Origin: Bacilli bacterium
Lineage (GTDB): Bacteria > Bacillota_I > Bacilli_A > RFN20 > CAG-826
Assembly (NCBI GenBank): GCA_024413875.1
Contig: JAKSVY010000039.1
Location: 1-14,057 of the forward strand
DNA: 14,057 bases
Reading direction: 5' to 3'
The translations under genes and the position numbers were made by a program. Positions 1 through 8,292 of this stretch are shown one piece after another (position 1 is the stretch's first letter; every line of letters begins with the position of its first letter). The notes beneath the pieces are model-generated. The model ran no database searches. It had not been told where the DNA came from and saw only the letters and a program-made list of their open reading frames with translations.

Positions 1-541
1 TATCAAATTGCCAATCAGCTCCTGGTTTAGACCAGTATCCATCAAACCAAAGACCACCGATCTTACCATAGTTTTTACAAAGGATTTCTACTTGGTCAAT
101 TAAATAATCTGTATATGCTTTAAAATCTGTATCAAAATCTGGTCTATGCCAATCAAGGATTGCATAGTAGAAGAAAGGAACAATCCCTTCTTCATTACAT
201 GCATCAACATATTCTTTAATTAAGTCTCTTTTTGGTCCGTAGTGGAGAGCATCCCAATCAGTAGTGCCACAGGCATCGAATAAACAGAATCCTTCATGGT
301 GTTTTGTTGTTAATGTGATGTATTTAGCTCCGGCATTCTTAGCAGCCTTAACTAATTTCTTAGCCCAATCCTTTTTAGGGTTAAACTTATTAGCGAATTC
401 CGCTGACATATAATAGTTTTTATCAACTTGTGGTGGGTTAGCGTAAATCCATTCGCCTTTACCAATCATTGAGTAAAGACCAAAGTGAACAAACATTCCA
501 AGTCCTAATTTTTCAAATTTTGCAATATATTCTGGTTTCAT
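1..541 (-). CDS. Alpha-L-fucosidase, GH29 family (3' part cut off by window edge)
   Basis: The 180 visible N-terminal codons match the start of a GH29 catalytic barrel: MFVHFGLYS at residues 16-24, KHHEGF at 80-85, RDLIKEYVDAC at 105-115, an FYYAILDWH strand near 124-132, and GLWFDGYW at 163-170. In this family the Asp of the last motif is the nucleophile, here D167. The enzyme would remove alpha-L-fucose from glycan ends with retention of configuration. No signal peptide is visible, so it probably acts in the cytoplasm on imported oligosaccharides. The start is set by a strong AAGGAGA Shine-Dalgarno at 548-554, which overlaps the UAA stop of the upstream epimerase gene; the two genes are 11 nt apart and surely co-transcribed. 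The C-terminal part and any further operon genes lie outside the window. Confidence 0.9.
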   Translation of the reverse strand, partial: MKPEYIAKFEKLGLGMFVHFGLYSMIGKGEWIYANPPQVDKNYYMSAEFANKFNPKKDWAKKLVKAAKNAGAKYITLTTKHHEGFCLFDACGTTDWDALHYGPKRDLIKEYVDACNEEGIVPFFYYAILDWHRPDFDTDFKAYTDYLIDQVEILCKNYGKIGGLWFDGYWSKPGADWQFD

Positions 542-552
542 TTATTGTCTCC

Positions 553-1773
553 TTATAATAATCCAGGTAAATTTTTATCATCTAATAATGACTTTAAGAT
601 TAAGTCACAAAGAATTAAACATCTTGGTAAGTGATATGGTCCTTTCCAAAGCGAACCTTTTTGAGTGTGGCTAACTGTACCATCTCTATGAAGATATCCA
701 TACCATTCTCCATACTTTTCATCAGGGAAGTGAGAGAAGATATATTTATGAAGTTCTTCAAACTTTTCAAAATACTTTTCATCACCTGTGAGTTTATATG
801 CAGTTAAGTGAGCAATTAATGCTTCATTGTGTACCCACCAAAGCTTCATATCATGTTCAAGTTGTTCGCATGGTCTATCAAATAAGTCAACGAAATATTT
901 GATACCTCCATATTCTTTATCCCAGCCTCTTTCTAAAGACCAGTTCATAATGTTAAGTGCTTTATCTAATAAATCCTTATTATTAGTAGTGTACGCGTAA
1001 TTCATTAAGAACCATGAGTTTTCAATTGAGTGTCCTGGGTTAATTGTTCTACCGGTTGGATTATCTAAAATCGATCCATCTAAATTAACATTTTCAAGAA
1101 CACATTTATATTCTTCTTTATAGTGAAGACCAATCATGTCATTAATAATTTTATTAATGATTGCATCGTAGTATTCATTACGATTTCCATCAATTCTTCT
1201 TAATGTTTGCGCAGCTGACACTAACACCATTGGGTTAGCGTTACTATGAAGTGATCTTACTTCAGCGTTTTCCTTTGGAGTAATCTTAAATGGGTCATTA
1301 TTTCCATCAAGATAGATTGAATACATTAAATCAAAATATTTTTCCGCAAGTTCTAAGTCACTTTTATCTCCAGATACTTGAGAGTATTCTGCAAATCCTA
1401 CAACCAAGAAACTTTCAGAGAAGAAGTATCTTCTTTTACGAAGAGGTCTTCCGCCTTGTGTAACAGTGAAGAACATTCTTCCATCAGTGTCGATACAATA
1501 CTTCTTAATGAATTCCGCTCCTGATTTAGCAGCGTCTACCCAAGAATCTTTTTTACCATAGACATTACATAACTTAGAGAATGTCCATAAGCATCTTCCT
1601 TGGAACCATACGCTTTTATCGTTATTGTATGATTTACCTTCTTGATCAACACTTGTAATAAAACCACCATAAGTCTTATCAATCAAATCAGAATCTTCCC
1701 AAAACTTAACTACGTTATTTAATAAAAAATCTTCGTAGAATTTTTGATAATTAGATATTTTATTTTTGTCCAT
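553..1773 (-). CDS. N-acylglucosamine 2-epimerase (AGE/RenBP) family protein
   Basis: This 406-residue protein has the length and landmarks of the AGE (alpha/alpha-barrel) epimerases: WFQGRCLW at 56-63, with R60 matching the conserved arginine; RSLHSNANPM at 173-182; PGHSIENSW at 246-254, with candidate catalytic H248; KLWWVHNEAL at 310-319; and KGPYHLPR at 377-384, with the second candidate catalytic histidine H381. The family interconverts 2-epimers such as N-acetylglucosamine and N-acetylmannosamine, or glucose and mannose units of disaccharides; the substrate cannot be read from sequence. It is the first gene of a minus-strand operon with a GH29 fucosidase, which favours host-glycan or oligosaccharide catabolism. 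A Shine-Dalgarno AAGGAT precedes the ATG at proper spacing. It lacks a signal peptide, so it should be cytoplasmic. Confidence 0.88.
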   Translation of the reverse strand: MDKNKISNYQKFYEDFLLNNVVKFWEDSDLIDKTYGGFITSVDQEGKSYNNDKSVWFQGRCLWTFSKLCNVYGKKDSWVDAAKSGAEFIKKYCIDTDGRMFFTVTQGGRPLRKRRYFFSESFLVVGFAEYSQVSGDKSDLELAEKYFDLMYSIYLDGNNDPFKITPKENAEVRSLHSNANPMVLVSAAQTLRRIDGNRNEYYDAIINKIINDMIGLHYKEEYKCVLENVNLDGSILDNPTGRTINPGHSIENSWFLMNYAYTTNNKDLLDKALNIMNWSLERGWDKEYGGIKYFVDLFDRPCEQLEHDMKLWWVHNEALIAHLTAYKLTGDEKYFEKFEELHKYIFSHFPDEKYGEWYGYLHRDGTVSHTQKGSLWKGPYHLPRCLILCDLILKSLLDDKNLPGLL

Positions 1774-1805
1774 AATTTATCCTTCAAATTATTTTTATTA
1801 ATAAA

Positions 1806-1834
1806 ATTATACTATCATTATAATTAATGATAAA
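1806..1834 (-). promoter_or_regulatory. Promoter and candidate operator of the epimerase-fucosidase operon
   Basis: On the minus strand a perfect -10 box TATAAT lies at 1806-1811, giving a start near 1799 and a leader of about 26 nt that includes the Shine-Dalgarno. Only a poor -35 (TTTATC, 1829-1834) is present at 17 nt. A perfect inverted repeat, ATCATTA-TAAT-TAATGAT (1814-1831), fills the space between the -10 and the -35. This is where a repressor of a sugar operon would be expected to bind. The protein is not identifiable here. Confidence 0.6.
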
Positions 1835-1953
1835 TAATGAAAAATAACACGAAACAAAAAACCATAAAAAAGGTTAATTTGAACATTTTATATAGTTGTA
1901 ATTGAAATAACAAATGAGGAACAAATTCACTTTGTTTGATTGAATAATTTGTT

Positions 1954-2047
1954 AAAACTCCCTTGGTTTTTTCCGAAAAGTACTCTAAAACTCCCTTGGA
2001 ATTTTCCGAAATATGTCCAAAAGTCGCTTGGAATTTTCCGAAAATGT
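1954..2047. repeat. Three tandem 32/33-bp direct repeats before the first ATPase gene
   Basis: Three copies of a unit starting AAAACTCCCTTGGAATTTTC begin at 1954, 1987 and 2019, so the period is 33 then 32 bp, close to three helical turns. Each holds the block CTTGG-(A/T)(A/T)TTTTCCGAAA; the first copy has TT in place of AA, the third has GTCGC for CTCCC. The core GGAA-TT-TTCC of copies 2 and 3 is itself an inverted repeat. The third copy contains the probable -35 of the ATPase promoter. The remaining spacer (1850-1950) holds only short weak hairpins, for example AACAAA-5-TTTGTT at 1920-1936. I see no gene there. Confidence 0.8.
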
Positions 2048-2054
2048 GTATAAT
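2028..2054 (+). promoter_or_regulatory. Likely promoter of the first DUF4143-type ATPase
   Basis: A TTGGAA hexamer (2028-2033), part of the third tandem repeat, stands 15 nt upstream of a perfect TATAAT (2049-2054). The spacer is short, so activity may need a factor bound to the repeats. The predicted start near 2061 leaves only about 11 nt before the ATG at 2072 and would clip the GTGAGG Shine-Dalgarno (2059-2064). Confidence 0.5.
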
Positions 2055-2071
2055 TATAGTGAGGAAAAAAT

Positions 2072-3460
2072 ATGAACAGAGAACAAGTTGAATTAAGAAG
2101 ACACATTGATTTGTGGCTTGATAATTGGAAAAACACACCAAAACATAAACCTGTATTGATTAAAGGCATTAGGCAATCTGGGAAAACGTACGCAATTCGT
2201 AAGTTTGGTTTCAATAAAAGTAATTATGATGTAGCAATTTATATAAACTTTTGGGATAACCCAGAACTGATTTCGTGTTTTGAGGGCGATCTAAAAATCG
2301 ATACTCTTATTCAAGAACTATCTTTCAAACTACAAATGCCACACCTGGTTCCAGGAAAAACGGTATTCATTTTCGACGAGGTTCAAGAGTGTCCAAGAGC
2401 GTTGCTATCTTTAAAGATAAATGAGCAAGATGAAAGATTTGATTTTATTGCATCTGGTTCTTATTTGGGTGTCAATGGTTATGTTGCTGGAGATGAAACA
2501 CCAAAACCAGTTGGTAGTGTAGAAGAATTCGATATGAGAACCATGGATTTCGAAGAGTTTTTGTGGGCAAAAGGATATAAAGATGAACAAATCTTGTTGA
2601 TTAAAGAGGCTTTTGAAAACAAAAAACCTTTATCTAATTCAATTCACGAATCATTTAATAACTTGTTCCGTGAATATTTATGTATCGGAGGTTTTCCTGA
2701 AGCGGTTAAAAATTATGTGTCAACAAACAATATGTACACATCGCTTCAAATTACTAGAAGGATAACAAAAGATTTACAAGATGATTTTGGTAGAAGACGT
2801 GGAAAAGATAAATCAGCATTATTTAAACCAAATGAGGTTGCAAGAATAAGAAGCGCATTCTCCCTCATTCCTTCTTTTTTGGGTAAAGAAAATAAAAGGT
2901 ATATTGTCTCTAAAATCGATGGTAAAGGGGCTAAAGACGCTGGGAAAGATGCTCTAGAGTATCTAAAAGATACAGGAGTTATTTTAAAAATTCATAATCT
3001 TTCTATTCCTTCGACTCCATTATTAGTAAACGCTATTCAAAACCAATACAAAGTCTTTCCAACCGATATCGGAATGTTGATTGGAATGTTGGAAGATGGT
3101 GTCATAGACTCAATTATGTCGGGGAATTTGGGCATAGCTAAAGGCATGATTTATGAAGCGATTGTTGTTGATGCACTTTACAAAAGAGGAGGAAGTCTAT
3201 TTTATTTTGCCAAGGATTCTGGGCTAGAACTGGATTTTGTTGTAAATATTAAGGGAGATTCTACAATTTTGGAAGTAAAAGCAACTGATGGAAACACTAA
3301 GAGTGCAAAAACAGTTATTGCCCATCCAGATCATTATGGGAAAAACAGATTAATCCGTATTAAAGAATCAAATATTGGTTATCAAGACAACATTTTAACA
3401 ATACCTCACTATATGGCTTATTTATTGTTTGGTTGGTCACCAGTATTACCAATAAAATAA
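2072..3460 (+). CDS. AAA_14/DUF4143-type ATP-binding protein, intact nuclease-like motif
   Basis: A 462-residue protein of the widespread ATPase family of unknown role. The N-terminal AAA-type domain shows a Walker A GIRQSGKT (32-39), a Walker B FIFDE (99-103) and a sensor-like IASGS (126-130). A helical middle part contains the family hallmark YLCIGGFPEAV (202-212). The C-terminal part ends in a restriction-endonuclease-like signature, ELDFVV (386-391) followed by ILEVKA (399-404), which retains the acidic residue and the ExK pair of PD-(D/E)XK folds. Whether it cuts DNA is not known for the family. The ATG is chosen for its GTGAGG Shine-Dalgarno 7 nt upstream. Leucine codons TTG, CTA and CTG are frequent, unlike gdpP-dnaB, which suggests transfer or low expression. 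It is apparently monocistronic. Confidence 0.85.
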   Translation: MNREQVELRRHIDLWLDNWKNTPKHKPVLIKGIRQSGKTYAIRKFGFNKSNYDVAIYINFWDNPELISCFEGDLKIDTLIQELSFKLQMPHLVPGKTVFIFDEVQECPRALLSLKINEQDERFDFIASGSYLGVNGYVAGDETPKPVGSVEEFDMRTMDFEEFLWAKGYKDEQILLIKEAFENKKPLSNSIHESFNNLFREYLCIGGFPEAVKNYVSTNNMYTSLQITRRITKDLQDDFGRRRGKDKSALFKPNEVARIRSAFSLIPSFLGKENKRYIVSKIDGKGAKDAGKDALEYLKDTGVILKIHNLSIPSTPLLVNAIQNQYKVFPTDIGMLIGMLEDGVIDSIMSGNLGIAKGMIYEAIVVDALYKRGGSLFYFAKDSGLELDFVVNIKGDSTILEVKATDGNTKSAKTVIAHPDHYGKNRLIRIKESNIGYQDNILTIPHYMAYLLFGWSPVLPIK

Positions 3461-3497
3461 TTTTTCTTGCTCTAATAGTCATTCAAAAACAAATAAG

Positions 3498-3520
3498 AAT
3501 GATTAATCATTTTATTTATT
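3498..3520 (+). terminator. Weak AT-rich palindrome, possible terminator after the first ATPase
   Basis: A perfect 14-bp palindrome AATGATTAATCATT (3498-3511) is followed by a T-rich run, so it could act as a weak intrinsic terminator. Its low GC content makes a stable hairpin doubtful. It also lies upstream of the gdpP -10 box and could instead be a protein site. Confidence 0.35.
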
Positions 3521-3533
3521 TTTAGTGAAGTAT

Positions 3534-3542
3534 TGGTATAAT
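3534..3542 (+). promoter_or_regulatory. Extended -10 promoter of gdpP
   Basis: TGGTATAAT is a perfect extended -10 element (TGnTATAAT); only T-rich sequence is found at the -35 position. The predicted start near 3549 is about 4 nt before the gdpP ATG at 3553, and no Shine-Dalgarno is present, so the mRNA would be essentially leaderless. Confidence 0.65.
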
Positions 3543-3552
3543 TAACATTGCT

Positions 3553-5565
3553 ATGAAAAAGACATTTAAGAAATTTAGAAATTTTATCGCACTCACATTG
3601 GTGTTTGAACTCGCTCTTGTTGCAGCGTTCTTTGTATTTTACTTTATCCCATTATTTAACTTTGACAAAATCATCACAGTTCCAATCATTGTTATTGTGA
3701 TGTCTGCTTTATTAGTTATCAATTTATTAATCATTTGGTGTTTCTATGTTAAGTTCAACAAAATGAGAACATCATCTGATTTAAAGGCTGCCGATTTAAT
3801 CGGTGGTGATGTCCAAGAAGCATATAACTTTGGACAAATCGGATTAGTAGTAGTTGATGAAAACAACACTGTCTTATGGATTAACGAAGTCTTCAAAGAT
3901 CGTGGTTTTGATATCATTGACCAAAACATCTATGAATGGCAACCAAGATTAAAAGAATTAGACACTGCTAAATTAGACACAACAATCCAAATCGAAATCT
4001 CTTCAAGAAACTATGATATTAAGTTCTTAAGTGACGCCGGATTATATATCTTCAAAGACTCAACTGAATATGAACAATTATTTAGTTATAACCGTGACCA
4101 ATCTACAGTTGTAGGTATCATCATGATTGATAACTACTCAGACGTATCAGGTATTAATGATGATGCAACTGATACAATCACCAAAGTTAGAAACGCTATC
4201 TTTGAATACGCAAAGAAGTTTAACGTATTGCTCCGTAGATACCGTAATGATGGTTACTTTATGCTTTGTAACCACAAATCACTTGAAGCTATGGAAAAAG
4301 ACAAATTCTCTCTTCTTGAAACAATCCATACATTAGGTGAAAAAGAAGAAGCTATCCCAACATTATCTATTGGTATCGCTCATAACATCACTGATGTTGT
4401 TAAGTTAAACGAAATGGCATCCAATGCGATTGATATTGCTCTTTCACGTGGTGGTGACCAAGTTGTTGTATCTAAGTATGGTGAAGAACTTGCTTATTAT
4501 GGTGGTAAAACAGAAGCTATTGAAGCACGTAATAAAGTTAAAGTTCGTATTATGGCAAACGCTGTTCTTAACTTAATCAAGAACTCAACAGATGTTCTTA
4601 TTATGGGGCACTCAACTGCTGATATGGACTCTATTGGTGCGTGTTTTGGTATGAAGGCAATGTGTGATTACCTTAATAAACCAGCTCGTATTGTCTATGA
4701 TCCAAAATTAGTTGAATCAAAAACAAGAAGTGCTGTCACAACATCATTCACTCGTGAAGAACTTCAAAAGATTATGATTACTCCAGCTGATGCTGTTAGT
4801 GAAGTCCGTTCAAATACATTAGTCATCGTTGTAGACGTTCATAAACCATCTATGACAATGTCACCAGCTCTTCTTGAAGCTGCTTCTAAGGTCATGGTCA
4901 TTGACCACCATAGACGTGGTGAAGAATTTATTGAATCGCCAGTCTTCTCTCATATTGACCCATCAGCATCTTCAGCATCTGAACTTATCGCTGAATTTAT
5001 TCACTATTGTTCAGTTAACCCAAAAATCGAAATTCCATCAAGCTACGCAACAATTATGCTTTCAGGTATCTTTATGGATACTCAATACTTCAAGTCTAAA
5101 ACTTGTGGTATTCGTACATTCGAAGCTTCAATGATTCTTAAGGAATTTGGTGCAGATAACTCTAAGGCTGATGATTTCTTAAAAGATGAATTTGAAGAAT
5201 ATTCACTTATTACAAAAATTATCTCTACACTTGAAACCCCATATTATGGTGTTGTTTACTGTGTGGCAGATGAAGATATGCTTATTGAACAAGCTACACT
5301 TGCTAAGGTTGGTAACACCTGTATGCAAATGAAGGGTATCAATGCCTCATTTGTTATTGGTCATACCGGCAACAAAATGACAAAAATCTCTTGTCGATCA
5401 GATGGCTCTATCAATGTTCAATTAATTGCGGAAAAATTAGGTGGTGGAGGTCACTTCACTGCAGCCGCGGCAGCATTCCCAGATACTACTATTGCAGTTG
5501 TTGAATCAAAACTCTTAGAAGTACTTGAAGATTACTTGCCAAGTGCGAGAAACACTAACAATTAA
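3553..5565 (+). CDS. gdpP: Cyclic-di-AMP phosphodiesterase GdpP (YybT family)
   Basis: At 670 residues it has the full GdpP layout: two membrane helices (about 10-33 and 40-66), a PAS-like domain (about 90-170), a degenerate GGDEF domain (about 185-310; RYRNDGYFML replaces a working GGDEF loop), and a DHH-DHHA1 hydrolase. The metal-binding residues are present: GHSTADMDS at 352-360 (H353, D357, D359), VVDVH at 426-430, IDHH at 450-453, D509, and the DHHA1 motif GGGGHFTAAA at 630-639. The family hydrolyses c-di-AMP to pApA and so controls potassium and osmotic balance and wall stress; it sits in the membrane with its catalytic part in the cytoplasm. It heads the conserved block with rplI 11 nt downstream. 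It has no Shine-Dalgarno. Confidence 0.95.
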   Translation: MKKTFKKFRNFIALTLVFELALVAAFFVFYFIPLFNFDKIITVPIIVIVMSALLVINLLIIWCFYVKFNKMRTSSDLKAADLIGGDVQEAYNFGQIGLVVVDENNTVLWINEVFKDRGFDIIDQNIYEWQPRLKELDTAKLDTTIQIEISSRNYDIKFLSDAGLYIFKDSTEYEQLFSYNRDQSTVVGIIMIDNYSDVSGINDDATDTITKVRNAIFEYAKKFNVLLRRYRNDGYFMLCNHKSLEAMEKDKFSLLETIHTLGEKEEAIPTLSIGIAHNITDVVKLNEMASNAIDIALSRGGDQVVVSKYGEELAYYGGKTEAIEARNKVKVRIMANAVLNLIKNSTDVLIMGHSTADMDSIGACFGMKAMCDYLNKPARIVYDPKLVESKTRSAVTTSFTREELQKIMITPADAVSEVRSNTLVIVVDVHKPSMTMSPALLEAASKVMVIDHHRRGEEFIESPVFSHIDPSASSASELIAEFIHYCSVNPKIEIPSSYATIMLSGIFMDTQYFKSKTCGIRTFEASMILKEFGADNSKADDFLKDEFEEYSLITKIISTLETPYYGVVYCVADEDMLIEQATLAKVGNTCMQMKGINASFVIGHTGNKMTKISCRSDGSINVQLIAEKLGGGGHFTAAAAAFPDTTIAVVESKLLEVLEDYLPSARNTNN

Positions 5566-5576
5566 GGAGGTCATTT

Positions 5577-6026
5577 ATGCGCGTTATTATGCTTGCGGAT
5601 GTTAAAGGCATCGGTAAAAAAGGACAAATCGTTGAAGTTAAAGATGGCTATGCCTCTAACTTCTTAATCCCTAGAAAATTAGCAGTTAAAGAAACTACTA
5701 AATCAGTAGAAATTTTAGACAAGCAAAATGCAGAAGCAGAAGCTAAAAGATTAGCACAAGAAAAAGAAGCTAAAGAAGTTGCAAAAAAACTTGAAACAAT
5801 TACATGTGAATTCCAAGCTAACTGTGGAACAGATGGAAGAATGTTTGGAGCAATTTCATATAAACAAGTTGAACAATATCTTAAAGATAAACATAACGTT
5901 ATTATTGATAAACGTAAAATCTTATCTAAAGTCCCTGTTGATAGACTTGGCTATACAAAATTAGATGTTGAATTATTCAAAGGCGTTAAAGGTGTAATCA
6001 CCGTTCACGTCAGTGAAAAGAAGTAG
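5577..6026 (+). CDS. rplI: 50S ribosomal protein L9
   Basis: A 149-residue protein starting MRVIMLADVKGIGKKGQIVEV with the L9 signature DGYASNFLIPRKLA at 23-36, a long charged connecting helix (about 45-75) and a C-terminal rRNA-binding domain. The length is normal for L9, which binds 23S rRNA at the base of the L1 stalk and helps maintain reading frame. A textbook AAGGAGG Shine-Dalgarno follows the gdpP stop directly, with 7 nt to the ATG. The position between gdpP and dnaB is the standard Bacillus-type arrangement. The stop is TAG, and it lies within the weak ribosome binding site of dnaB. Confidence 0.97.
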   Translation: MRVIMLADVKGIGKKGQIVEVKDGYASNFLIPRKLAVKETTKSVEILDKQNAEAEAKRLAQEKEAKEVAKKLETITCEFQANCGTDGRMFGAISYKQVEQYLKDKHNVIIDKRKILSKVPVDRLGYTKLDVELFKGVKGVITVHVSEKK

Positions 6027-6034
6027 GTGTTTTT

Positions 6035-7546
6035 ATGGCGGATAGAAAAGATACAAAAAAGAAAACTGTTGTAAGACGTAAAAATCTTCCACATGACACC
6101 AACGCTGAAAAGGCTGTCATTGGTGCAGCTTTAACAAGCAAAGACTTATGTGATGAAGCTTGCTTAATGCTTGAAGTAGAAGATTTCTTTGAAGAAAATC
6201 AAAATCACCAATTAATCTTCTCAGCTATTAAGAAATTAAATAAAGCAGGTACACCTGTTGATATCCAAACAGTTTGTGATGAACTCATTAATATGAATGC
6301 GATTGATTTATCCGGTGGAGCGGATTATTTATTCGAACTCGCAAACAACTTTGTTGGATACGAAAATGCTAAGCATTGCTTATCACTTGTTTATGACCAA
6401 GCATTACTTAGAAAATACCTAAAGACAATCAATAAGATTGAAGAAAAATACTATAACTCAGAAATTGAAAACATCTCAGACTTCATTTCTGATAGTGAAA
6501 AAGAATTACAAGATGTCTCAAAGAGAAGATCAATTGCGGAATTTGAACACGCTGAAGTAATTACCGAACGTCTTGAAGCTAAGATGGAATCAATGAAAAG
6601 AGCTGATGAAGAACACAATATTGGTGTTACAACTGGTTTCGCTGATCTCAACTTCTTAATCCATGGTTTCCAACCAGGACAATTTGTTATCCTTGCTGCA
6701 AGACCTGGTGTAGGTAAAACAGCTTTCGGTTTAAATATGTGCCGTTTAGCGGCTATTAAAGGATATCCTGTCGCATACTTCTCTCTCGAAATGTCTGCTG
6801 AATCTTTAATGACTCGTATTGTTTCAACAGAAGCAGGTGTTTCACAAGACGCAATTACATTAGGTATTGCGGATAAAAACCAAAGACTTGCAATTCACCA
6901 AGCTTGTGAAAGAGTTGCTCAACTCCCACTTTACATTGATGATACAGCAGGTATCCGTGTCGCTGACTTAATGGCGAAAACACGTAAACTTAAAAAAGAT
7001 GTTCCTAACTTAGGGTTAGTTGTAGTTGACTACATCGGTTTAGTCCGTGTATCAGATAAAACATCATCAAATGACTCAAGACAAATGATTATCCAAGAAA
7101 CATCACAAGAACTTAAACGTCTTGCTCTTGAACTTGGTATTTGTATCTTATGTGTCGCTCAATTAAACCGTAACGTTGAACAACGTGAAAATGGAACACC
7201 TATGGTCTCTGACCTTCGTGAATCTGGTTCTCTTGAACAAGATGCTGACGTTGTTTTACTCATGTATTCTGAATCAATTAGAAAAACTAAGAAGTTTGGA
7301 CGTAAAGATGGTGGAGATGAATTAACTGAAGATTCAAAGAGCTCAGCATTACAAACCCAATTATCTAAACTTGGCCCAGACACTCAACTTGTTAACGTTG
7401 ATGTCGGTAAAAATAGAGCGGGTAAAACCGGTACTGTTTATCTTTTCTTTAAGAAAGATACAGGTGGCTTTATTGAACCTGATAAAGAGTTCATTAGACA
7501 ATATAAACAAATTAAAGCAGGAATCATTCCTTCTAAAGAAGAATAA
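6035..7546 (+). CDS. dnaB: Replicative DNA helicase DnaB (DnaC in Bacillus naming)
   Basis: A 503-residue hexameric fork helicase. The N-terminal domain begins at LPHDTNAEKAVIGAAL (18-33). The RecA-like C-terminal domain has Walker A ARPGVGKT (222-229), FSLEMS (249-254), Walker B LVVVDYIGL (328-336), CVAQLNR (373-379), and DLRESGSLEQDAD (393-405). It is longer than the roughly 450-residue Bacillus protein. Much of the excess is a lysine-rich, then polar stretch at about 412-455, between the LLMYSE strand and the DVGKNRAGKTGTV segment that normally follows closely. A weak AAGTAGGTG overlaps the rplI stop and serves as ribosome binding site. The stop TAA overlaps the next ATG by one base (TAATG), implying coupled translation with the downstream gene. 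Confidence 0.96.
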   Translation: MADRKDTKKKTVVRRKNLPHDTNAEKAVIGAALTSKDLCDEACLMLEVEDFFEENQNHQLIFSAIKKLNKAGTPVDIQTVCDELINMNAIDLSGGADYLFELANNFVGYENAKHCLSLVYDQALLRKYLKTINKIEEKYYNSEIENISDFISDSEKELQDVSKRRSIAEFEHAEVITERLEAKMESMKRADEEHNIGVTTGFADLNFLIHGFQPGQFVILAARPGVGKTAFGLNMCRLAAIKGYPVAYFSLEMSAESLMTRIVSTEAGVSQDAITLGIADKNQRLAIHQACERVAQLPLYIDDTAGIRVADLMAKTRKLKKDVPNLGLVVVDYIGLVRVSDKTSSNDSRQMIIQETSQELKRLALELGICILCVAQLNRNVEQRENGTPMVSDLRESGSLEQDADVVLLMYSESIRKTKKFGRKDGGDELTEDSKSSALQTQLSKLGPDTQLVNVDVGKNRAGKTGTVYLFFKKDTGGFIEPDKEFIRQYKQIKAGIIPSKEE

Positions 7547-8292
7547 TGAAATTTTATATAATTCAAAGCGGTTCGAAGGGTAATGCGACCATTTTAGAAA
7601 ATGACGGTCGTTATCTTTTAATCGATGATGGATTATCTTGCAAGTGCATTAAGGAAGTAATGCATTCATTAAATAAAAACATAATGAATCTTGAAGCCCT
7701 TTTGTTAACACATGAACATAGTGATCACACGAAAGGCATTCAATATTTACCTCCTCTTCCAATCTATTGTAGAGAAGGCACATATGATGGGGATAATGTT
7801 AATAACATTTATTGCTTTGAACCATTTAATTTAATTAACTTAAAAGTTACTCCTCTTTTAACATCACATGATGCGACTAATCCATGTGGATATATGTTTG
7901 AAGGGAATAATGAAAAACTTGTATATATGACTGACACTGGATTTATTCCAGATATGTCACTTGATGTAATGGGTAACGCGGATTACTACGTCATTGAATC
8001 AAATCATGATGTTAAGATGCAACTCGCTACTCATAGACCAGCGCATCTAATCAACAGAATCCTTTCTGATGAGGGACACTTATCAAATAAAGATTCCGCG
8101 TCTTATATGACCCATTTAGTGGGTAAAAACACTAAACAAATAATACTTGCACACCTCTCACAAGAGGCAAACACTCCAGAATGTGCATTAGAGACTTATA
8201 GAGCAGTCTTTAAAAAGAAAAATGTTAGTTTAGAAGGCATTGATCTTAGATGTGCCTCACAAACAAAAATGGTTATAGGAGGAAAATTATAA
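7546..8292 (+). CDS. Metallo-beta-lactamase-fold hydrolase, WalJ/YycJ-like
   Basis: A 248-residue protein with the metallo-beta-lactamase fold: SGSKGNATIL (8-17) at the N-terminus, zinc motif THEHSDH (55-61), HD at 108-109, MTDTG (128-132), ESNHD (151-155), GHLSN (177-181) and LAHLS (201-205). This pattern, notably GSxGN and ESNHD, is that of YycJ/WalJ. In Bacillus that gene sits with walRK and has been linked to wall metabolism and to co-ordination of DNA replication with division. An exonuclease-type activity is predicted for related proteins. Its start overlaps the dnaB stop by one base, so it is translated in step with the helicase; this fits a role near replication. The walRK genes are not in the window. 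Confidence 0.85.
   Translation: MKFYIIQSGSKGNATILENDGRYLLIDDGLSCKCIKEVMHSLNKNIMNLEALLLTHEHSDHTKGIQYLPPLPIYCREGTYDGDNVNNIYCFEPFNLINLKVTPLLTSHDATNPCGYMFEGNNEKLVYMTDTGFIPDMSLDVMGNADYYVIESNHDVKMQLATHRPAHLINRILSDEGHLSNKDSASYMTHLVGKNTKQIILAHLSQEANTPECALETYRAVFKKKNVSLEGIDLRCASQTKMVIGGKL

Noticed and set aside
1954..2047. CRISPR array
   Set aside because: Only three units, the gaps between the conserved blocks are under 15 bp and no cas gene is present; they are promoter-proximal tandem repeats.
1824..2214. Two overlapping minus-strand open frames crossing the tandem repeats
   Set aside because: They start inside the first ATPase gene, have no convincing ribosome site, and stay open mainly because the repeat unit is about 33 bp and lacks stops. 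The peptides (for example SENSKGVL repeated) just mirror the DNA repeat.
4127..5134. Extra open frames inside gdpP
   Set aside because: Shadow frames of a strongly conserved coding sequence with no own ribosome sites and no recognisable products; the same holds for those inside dnaB, ugd and rplI.
8250..8291. Upstream in-frame start for the 112-residue protein
   Set aside because: It lies within the end of the MBL-fold gene without a Shine-Dalgarno; AGGAGG points to the ATG at 8292.
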